Of a stretch of DNA of 64,000 nt, positions 57,144 through 64,000 are shown piece after piece. Numbering within the stretch: the first letter of the stretch is position 1; each line of letters begins with the position of its first letter. The notes under the pieces were generated by a model, which had not been told where the DNA came from, made no database searches, and saw nothing but the letters and a program-made list of their open reading frames with translations. A program made the translations under genes and the position numbers. This DNA is from Paragordius varius (lineage: Eukaryota; Nematomorpha): positions 4,960,001-5,024,000 of the forward strand of contig OZ176057.1 of assembly GCA_964247055.1 (NCBI GenBank), read 5' to 3'.

Positions 57144-60100
57144 ATGGATTCAGCTGTGAGGCGTAATAAACGGTATGTAATTTTTTTATTTTAAATTTGC
57201 GTTTTCTTTTCAAATTTATGGTTTTTTTATCCCAATTAAAGCATTTTTAGGCGTAATCGACAAAATCAAAAAAGTTTAGTTCAATTTCAAACTTGTATGA
57301 ACGATTTTTTAATTAGTTTTTACAAATAAACCCTATACTTTCATAACTTTTTACTTTAAGTTCTTTATTTTTATATTTTATAAGCTTTAATTACTTTTAT
57401 ATCTAATTTCAATCCTTTTTAATGATTTTAGTATAAAATTATACATTTCGAATAATTTACTTTTAAAAATCCCTTATAACTTATCTTAAATAACTATAAC
57501 AATTTTAAACTTTTTTGATACTTTAAGAATCAAGAAGAATGTTTTATCTTGTCAATATCACCCCGAAGCGCATTTAGTTGAAGATTATAGGGCTGGTGAT
57601 ATGGTTTGTTCTGAATGTGGTTTGGTTGTGGGCGACAGGTTTTTTTTAAATTTATATTTTATAATTTTTGAATTCTTTAAAACAAGAAAAAATTTAGAGT
57701 TAAAAGTTAAATATTAAAGTAAATTTTTTTCATTTCCAGATACTTTTCTAAATAAATTAAAATTAATTTTTTATTTAATACTATATTAATATTTTATTTA
57801 TTCAAATAATATATATATATATATATTATTTACAGTTCAAGTTCACCCTTTAACAATTCAAATTCGCCCTTGAACAATTTAAATTTACCCTAAAAATAAT
57901 TTATGTGTTTTACGGACAGCTAATATAACTCTTCATTAATATGAAATATATCTTTATGGCATAGTTTATTATTTATTCAGTATTATTAAAATTTGAAAGA
58001 ATACTTTATTTTTCAAAAATATATAAAAAGATAGCTAATTTTTAATCCTAAAAAACACATATTTTATTTGATGGTGAATTTGAATTTTTTAAGGGTGAAT
58101 ATGAATTGCTCAAGGGTGAATTTGAATTTGAAGGATAATGAATTGTTTAAGGGTGAATTTGAATTGTTCAAGGGTAAATTTGAATTGTTTAAGGGTGAAT
58201 TTGAATTGTTTAAGGGTGAATTTTTGTTTAAGGGGGGTGAATTTGAATAGTTTAAGGGTGAATTTAAATAGTTTAAGGGTAAATTTGAATAGTTAAAGGG
58301 TGAATTTGAATTGTTTAAGGGTGAATTTTCATATATTTAGAATAGTAGATGTAGGAAGTGAATGGAGATCTTTCAATAATGAAAAGGGTTCAACCGATAA
58401 TTCACGTGTTGGAGATGCTGAAGTATAATTTTATTTGGATTTTTTATTTTTGTTTTAATTTTTTTTGAATATTAAAAAAAATTAATTAAATTTCAAAATT
58501 AAAAAAAGTTGAGGATTTTGGGTTATTTACTCCTTGATTTTTGTTTAAAATTGTGTTTAAAACGGTAAAATTTGAAGAAATAAAATATATATACGTAAAA
58601 ATATAAAGACAAATATTCTTTTCTAGAGACATCCCCCCCTTAAATTTTTTTAAACCTTAATTTTTATCCTACATATAGCTATTTAATTACAATCGAAAAA
58701 TTCATATCTGATTGTTTAATTTAGATTCCTATTTTCTTCTTTGCAGTTTATAAAACAATGTGTTAATTATATTGAAAGGAAAGGTATTAAAAAGTATGGT
58801 TGGTTGTCTTTTAGAGCAAAAAAATATATTTGTCTTTTTATTGTTACGTTTTTCCGTATAGTTTATCAAAGTATTTTTTTATTCAAATAGCCAATAATAA
58901 TTGATAATTTTAAAACATTTTAAATAAATTAATATTGTAATTTGAAAAAATTAATGAAAATAATTCTCATTTTTTTTCTTTATTTAGATTTAAACTCATA
59001 AATATAGATGTAAAAATATAAATTTAATTAAACTTTTTTCCCCTTCAAAACAGAAAAATAGATAATAAATGTTTTTATCGCGGTATTAACCTTATAAAAA
59101 AACTAAAATACTTCCATGAAAATGGCGTTATTAAGTTTTTTATATTTTCAAATTTACCCTTGAACAATTCAAATATCCTTAAACAATTTAATATCATCCC
59201 AAAAATATATTATGTGTGTTTGTTTTTTGGGGTAAAAAATTACTTATATTTTTTTCAATATTTTTAACAAAATGAAATTTTGTTTAAAATTAAAATAATA
59301 TAGCATAAAATAATGATATACTATAAACATATATTTCATATTAATGATTAGTTATAATAGCCCGAAAACATATATTTTATTTTTAGGGTAAATTTGAAAT
59401 GTTCAAGGGTAAATTTGAATTGTTTAAGGGTGAATTCGAAATGTTCAAGGGTGAATTTGAAATGTTCAAGGGGGAATTTTGTTAGCAATATTTATTTAGA
59501 TATAAAATCATCTTTTCGAATACAAATTTTACAAATTTAACATTTCATCCTATATATTGTCATTTAACGAAAAATATACATTTTTAAACACATTTAATAT
59601 CTTTTTTTTTCAAACAAAATTCAACTCAAAATTCCAAAAAAACTTTTTAATTTTATTTCTTTTTTATTTTAACTTTTTTGCATTTTATTTTTTTAAATTT
59701 TTTTTACTTTTTTTTCGATAAAGACTTTACTATAAAAGTCGAAAAATATATATTTTTTATATTTGTACGCATTTCAGCTTAATTTTTTTAATAAATTTAT
59801 TATTTCTTACTTTTATTTTTGCATAGAATCCTTTGTTGGAGGGCGGGAATTTATCAACGCAAATTAGTATGAACGGGTTTAAGGGCAAAAATACGGCGCT
59901 TGCAAGCTCCTACATTGCGGGCGGGAATCAAATTTCACGGAACGTAAACTCAGGTGATCGCGTTCTTATTCATGCTTTCCGTGAAATCCGTACCATGGCA
60001 GATCGTATAAACCTACCCATCTCGATTGTGGTAATAATGAAAAGCTTTTACTTTTTATTAAAGTTTTTAAAATGCCTTAAACTTTGGTTGAGTTAATTTT

Positions 60101-63100
60101 TTTGTTAAGATAATATTAGTTTTTTCATAAATACCATCGTGTCGATATAAATGCTTTGTATAAATTTGCCCATATCTCGATTGTGTTAATAATGAAAAAC
60201 TTTTACTTTTTTAAAGTTTTATAAGTTTTTAAAGTGAAACAAAACTTGGTTGATATGAAAAGATTTAAATATTTAAAAATTAATTAATATTGGTTTAAAA
60301 CACCCGTTAATTTGATTAAAATGGCATAAATTTTGGTGATTATAATTATGGGTTATTAATTTATACCAAATATTATATATTCTATAAAGTCAAAATATAT
60401 GAGGTTTAATTTTGCCTATATCTATTTAATGAAAAAATTTTAAAAGTTTTTAAAGTGAATTAAAACTTGGTTGAAATGTCTTAAAAAATTGTTTAAAAAT
60501 TAATTAAATTTGGTTTAAAACACCCCTTAATTTGATTAAAATGCCACATAAACTTTGGTGATGTTTTATGTTTTTTTACTAAGTAAAAGCATATTTTTTA
60601 AGCCAAAATAATTGAAATTAAATTTACCCATCTCGATTGTGGTAATAATGAAAAAATTGTAAAAATTGTACTTTTTTAAAAAGTTTTTAAAGTGAATTCA
60701 AACTTGGTTGATATGAAAAAAAAATGGTTAAAAATTAATATTTGGTTTAAAATGCTTTAAACTTTGGTTTAAAACACCCTAATTTGATTAAAATGCCACA
60801 TAATTTGGTTATTATAATTATGAAAGATAAGTAATATTGTTTTATGTATTTTTACCAAGTAAAAGCATATTTTAATTCAAAATTGAGGTCGAGCCTATAT
60901 CTATTGTGGAAAAAATTCACTATAAAATTTTTTATAGATATGTAATAGATATGTAAATATTTATTTAAAATAAAATATTAGTTTCGTTATATTTTACTAG
61001 ACTGTAATACTTAGCTGATCATGTTCTTATTATTAATGTTTATTGTGAAATTTGTATATTTCGGTAAAAAAACACTAAAATCGGTTTAAAATGCCTTAAA
61101 AAACACTAAATTTGCTTGAAAATGAAGTAAATTTTTATTGAGATGGCATAAAATAAGATTGAGATAATAAGAATTTGTTTTTTATCGTATTTTTTTATAA
61201 ATATTAAACTTTTTAGGGACAAATCTGAGGTCGAATAAATTTACCCTTATTGATTCTAGTTAAAATAACTACTTAATTGGTTTAAAACAACACAAAATTT
61301 GGTTTTTAAGGCGGCTATATTAAGAGATAATTCTTGAAAAGTTAACAGAAGAATATTTAAAGTTTAATAAAGCCTGAAAATATACCATCATTTTTACTAG
61401 TTATAATATAGAATTGAAAATAACCCTTATTTACATAAATATATATATATATATATTGTGGTATTTTGAAGTTTTTTTCACATTAAAAATGGTTCATTTT
61501 AATTTATTCACTACAGAATTGTGTACTTTAAGGGGATAATTCGGGGTTTTTAGAGTCACGTAATATTGGTTTTACAAATTTTATACGCCCCCTTTTCTTT
61601 TTTTCTCATATGATTTATACTGGTTTTGCAAATTTTATACGCCTCCTTTTCTTTTTAACTACAACACGTTTATATGCGGCGCGCGAAAGCATATTATGAA
61701 ATAAGCATAATTTGCAGAATTATGCTGACTAAAATTAATCATATTATTTCTTAAACTAATTTTTTGTTAAATTAGTCTAATCAATTGACAAAAAACTAAT
61801 GAATATTGTTATGTTGTATTGATTGGGGTTTTACAATGTTACGTTAGTTTGAAATCTAATAAATTATTTATATATATAGTAAAAGTTGAAATTATACGGA
61901 CAAAACGTAAAAATATAAAGACAAATATTTGTTTTCAAAAGACAACCGCACTTTTTGAACCTAAATTTTTCCTATATTAAGATTTTACATACAACTGTAA
62001 AATATAAAATTGATTGTTTTACCAATATACATCTCTATTTGATACTTTGTTGTTTAAAACAATGAGTTATAATAAGGGATATAAAGATTTAAAAAGTATA
62101 ATTGTCTTTTAGATAGAAATATTTGTCAGTATATTTTTACATTTTGTTCGAATTCAATTTTTACTGTAAACATATATAATGCGGCCAGCGAAGCCATTTA
62201 TGTTACTATTATATATTGATTTTCTGTTTTTTATTTATTTAATTATATAATTACAGTAAAAATTTGTAATTATATGGACAAAAAGTAAAAATAAAAGACA
62301 AAAATTTTTTTTTCATAAAAAACCATACTTTTTTAAACCTATAAGCTATTTAATTACGAATGTAAGATTTGTGTTAGTACTATATAACAGGACTTGGAAC
62401 CGGTTTAAAAAAAGTGAAACCGGAACCGGTTATTTCCATTTAGAATCGGTTCCATTTTCGGTTCCTGACTTTTGATCAAATGATTTACAAAATTATTATT
62501 ATTATAATGATAAAATCAAAATATTAACAATTATAAATCAAACAATTTTATTCTAAATTGCCAAATGTGTATAGTAAAAAAAATATAGTCTAGCATAATA
62601 GATTAAACAATTATAAAAATACAATAGGAAAATATATAAGTACAAAGGTATAAATATTGAGAGTTAAATTAAGTATGGCATCTAAAAAAGCTTTTATTTA
62701 ACTTAAAAAATTATAGGACCAAGCAATTAGCTGGTCAAACTGCTTCTCAAGTCTGAAAATAGAAAATTAAGGGTGAAAAACTCAACGTCGATTTATATAA
62801 ATACGAACATATGTAATATAAATTAACTCGACTTATGACTATTAGTTTTTTTAGAACAGTCGATTCGCCCAAAATTCAGAGAGTATCGCCAATATAATAT
62901 TAGGCGCTTAGTTTTAGGTTTAACAATCAAATTTAAATAATAATAAAATGAAATTTTTATATGATAAAAATCATATGGGAACCAATGGAACCGGTTCTTG
63001 TTAAAATCCTAGGAATCGGGTTAGGGTTCTAAGCCCTGCTATATATCTATATTTCACACTTTTTAATATTAAACAATAAGTTATAATCAAAAAAATCAAG

Positions 63101-63321
63101 ATTTAACACGTATGGTCGGTCGTCTTTTAGAAAAACATTTCCATCTTTATATTTTTCAATTTTGTCCTTATAATTTCAATTTTTACTGTAAACATATATG
63201 ATGAGCCCAGCTAAGACATTTATGTTGGAAAGAAAGGCATAATTCTCCTTTTTTATTTCTTTAATTATACCATTTACAATTCGAATTTACCCTCATTTTA
63301 AGATTAAAAATCACCTATGTT

Positions 63322-63354
<33 letters not shown>

Positions 63355-64000
63355 TTTAAAAAATAAAAATTTTATTCGAATTAAAATAATACTGAATTAA
63401 TAATAAACTATGCCATAAACATATATTTCATATTAATAATGAGTTATATTTGCTGCCCGAAAACACATAATTTATTTTTAGGGTGAATTTGAATTGTTCA
63501 AGGGTGATGAATTTAAATTGTTCAAGGAGGGGGAATTTAAATTGTTCAATGGTAATTAATTTAAATTGTTCAAGGTTGAATTTGAATTTGAACTGTTCAA
63601 GGGTGATGAATTTGAATTGTTTAAGGGTGAATTTAAACTGTTCAAGGGTGAATTTGAATTGTTTAAGGGTAATGAATTTGAATTGTTCAAGGATCAATTT
63701 GAATTGTTTAAGGGTGAATATAAATTGTTCAAGTGGGAATTTGAATTGTTCAAGGTTGAATTTGAATTTGAACTGTTCAAGGGTGATGAATTTGAATTGT
63801 TCAACGGTGATGAATTTAAACTGTAAATGGTATATATAATTATATTTAAAACGTCAAAAAAATATAGTATCATAAAGTTTTCCTAAAAACTCCAAATATA
63901 ATTGATTCTCTTTTGATTTTTATTTTACATTTTTACTTTTTTTGTGTAAAGGAAAGAGCCGACACCCTATTCAAGCAAGTGAATGAAGCTCAAGGTCTTA
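57144..64000 (+). CDS. GTF2B: TFIIB, general transcription factor IIB (5' part; runs off the window)
   Basis: TFIIB bridges TBP-DNA and RNA polymerase II and sets the start site. Exons are 57144-57172, 57528-57638, 58341-58422, 59827-60030 and 63952-64000+, all in phase. The N-terminal [10 protein letters not shown] leads into the zinc ribbon (C-x2-H at CQYH, C-x2-C at CSEC) with [21 protein letters not shown]-reader/linker: [31 protein letters not shown]. First cyclin fold: [40 protein letters not shown]. Against human TFIIB the N-terminus is a little shorter and the linker differs in sequence. The introns lengthen 5' to 3' (355, 702, 1404, 3921 nt). The remaining cyclin folds lie beyond the window. 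Confidence 0.95.
57830..58328. mobile_element. Family-1 (TACC) MITE array ending at the TFIIB exon 3 acceptor
   Basis: Left TATTTACAGTTCAAGTTCAC; core ATTTATGTGTTTTACGGACA; right array of about 13 units (GGTGAATTTGAATTGTTTAA type) from 58070. The terminal AACTGTAAATGGTA is missing: the last unit stops about 12 nt before the splice acceptor at 58340. Confidence 0.85.
58585..58862. mobile_element. Family-2 (CAGT) MITE, ends eroded
   Basis: TFIIB intron 3. Core ACGTAAAAATATAAAGACAA, AAAAGTATGGTTGGTTGTCT, TTGTTACGTTTTTCCGTATA. CAGT arms lost. Confidence 0.7.
59148..59476. mobile_element. Family-1 (TACC) MITE, ends eroded
   Basis: TFIIB intron 3. Left TTTCAAATTTACCCTTGAAC; right five units, some with 'GAAATGTTCAAGGG' in place of 'GAATTG'. 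Outer TACC motifs not seen. Confidence 0.7.
60014..61300 (+). repeat. Tandem array of TFIIB exon 4 / intron 4 junction copies
   Basis: The 30 bases 60014-60043, which span the exon 4 end and its donor, recur exactly at 60625-60654. Less perfect copies lie near 60167-60200, 60408-60430, 60885-60910 and 61230-61255. Each is followed by related intron sequence (GTTTTTAAAGTGAATT, AACTTGGTTGATATG, TTTGATTAAAATGCC). 61013-61055 resembles exon 4 itself (TGATCATGTTCTTATTATTA versus TGATCGCGTTCTTATTCATG). The period is about 155-260 bp. Confidence 0.8.
61301..61874. other. TFIIB intron 4, region without recognised element
   Basis: AT-rich, with a short TA tract at 61438-61457 and a local direct repeat (TTTATACGCCCCCTTTTCTT near 61581 and TTTATACGCCTCCTTTTCTT near 61635). 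No gene. Confidence 0.5.
61875..62168. mobile_element. Family-2 (CAGT) MITE
   Basis: TFIIB intron 4. Left TATAGTAAAAGTTGAAATTA, TACGGACAAAACGTAAAAAT; right ATTTTGTTCGAATTCAATTT then TTACTGTA. Confidence 0.85.
62252..63190. mobile_element. Family-2 (CAGT) MITE, interrupted by a hAT-type element
   Basis: Left TACAGTAAAAATTTGTAATT, ATATGGACAAAAAGTAAAAA; right CGTATGGTCGGTCGTCTTTT, CCTTATAATTTCAATTTTTA then CTGTA. The hAT-type element at 62388-63038 sits in the core. Confidence 0.8.
62388..63038. mobile_element. hAT-type non-autonomous element (651 bp)
   Basis: Ends CAGGACTTGGAACC and (inverted) CAGGGCTTAGAACC. Flanking direct repeats CTATATAA (62380-62387) and CTATATAT (63039-63046) match at 7 of 8 bases. 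Subterminal GAACCGGTT motifs occur on both sides (GAAACCGGAACCGGTTATTT, AATGGAACCGGTTCTTG). No transposase. Confidence 0.85.
63268..63832. mobile_element. Family-1 (TACC) MITE with a large irregular right array
   Basis: TFIIB intron 4. Left TACCATTTACAATTCGAATT then a TA tract; right array of about 15 units in which a 24-bp variant (GGTGATGAATTTGAATTGTT) alternates with the 21-bp form; closes AAACTGTAAATGGTA. It ends 119 nt before the acceptor of exon 5. Confidence 0.9.

Overview
The window is nuclear DNA of an AT-rich animal. The evidence is spliced genes with GT..AG introns, an animal-type gene set (PIAS, MEIOB, SLC27/FATP, TFIIB, TSR3) and dense small DNA transposons plus a decayed LINE. 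There is no bacterial operon, tRNA or rRNA. Several introns near gene starts are extremely short (17-35 nt), while later introns run to kilobases. That combination is known from flatworms (small 5' introns) and dicyemid mesozoans (introns of about 22-26 nt). The lineage call is an inference and stays open.

Layout: TSR3 (+, 1030-2459, 4 exons); a decayed LINE carrying an inserted 1-kb DNA transposon (about 3285-7080); a very large PIAS-type SUMO E3 ligase gene (+, 8931-30144, 22 exons that I could chain in phase to about 1794 codons); MEIOB (-, 33897-30418, 11 exons in phase, about 501 codons), convergent with PIAS; 4.4 kb of gene-poor DNA; an SLC27/FATP fatty acyl-CoA synthetase/transporter (+, 38319-41960, 3 exons, about 822 codons); 6.8 kb of mobile-element-rich DNA; an unrecognised five-exon gene (-, 57058-48769, about 363 codons); and the 5' part of the TFIIB gene (+, 57144 to beyond the window end), head-to-head with the unrecognised gene over only 85 bp.

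Introns and spacers are packed with short non-autonomous DNA transposons. Family 1 ('TACC', TIR TACCATTTACA, TA target duplication) has about 22 copies, many with ends expanded into arrays of a 21-bp unit. Family 2 ('CAGT', TIR CAGTAAAAATTGAAATTATA) has about 21 copies. Family 3 has five near-palindromic 190-bp copies. There are also one copy of a second palindrome, two hAT-type elements with 8-bp target duplications, and a further inverted-repeat family. Several are nested, which gives a relative order of insertion. The 21-bp arrays create long spurious open frames.

The genes are housekeeping or meiotic and do not form one pathway. The strongest unusual signals are the ultrashort introns, the self-amplified transposon ends lying next to splice acceptors, the tandem copies of a TFIIB exon/intron junction within its own intron, and the outsized PIAS protein with three candidate SUMO-interaction motifs.
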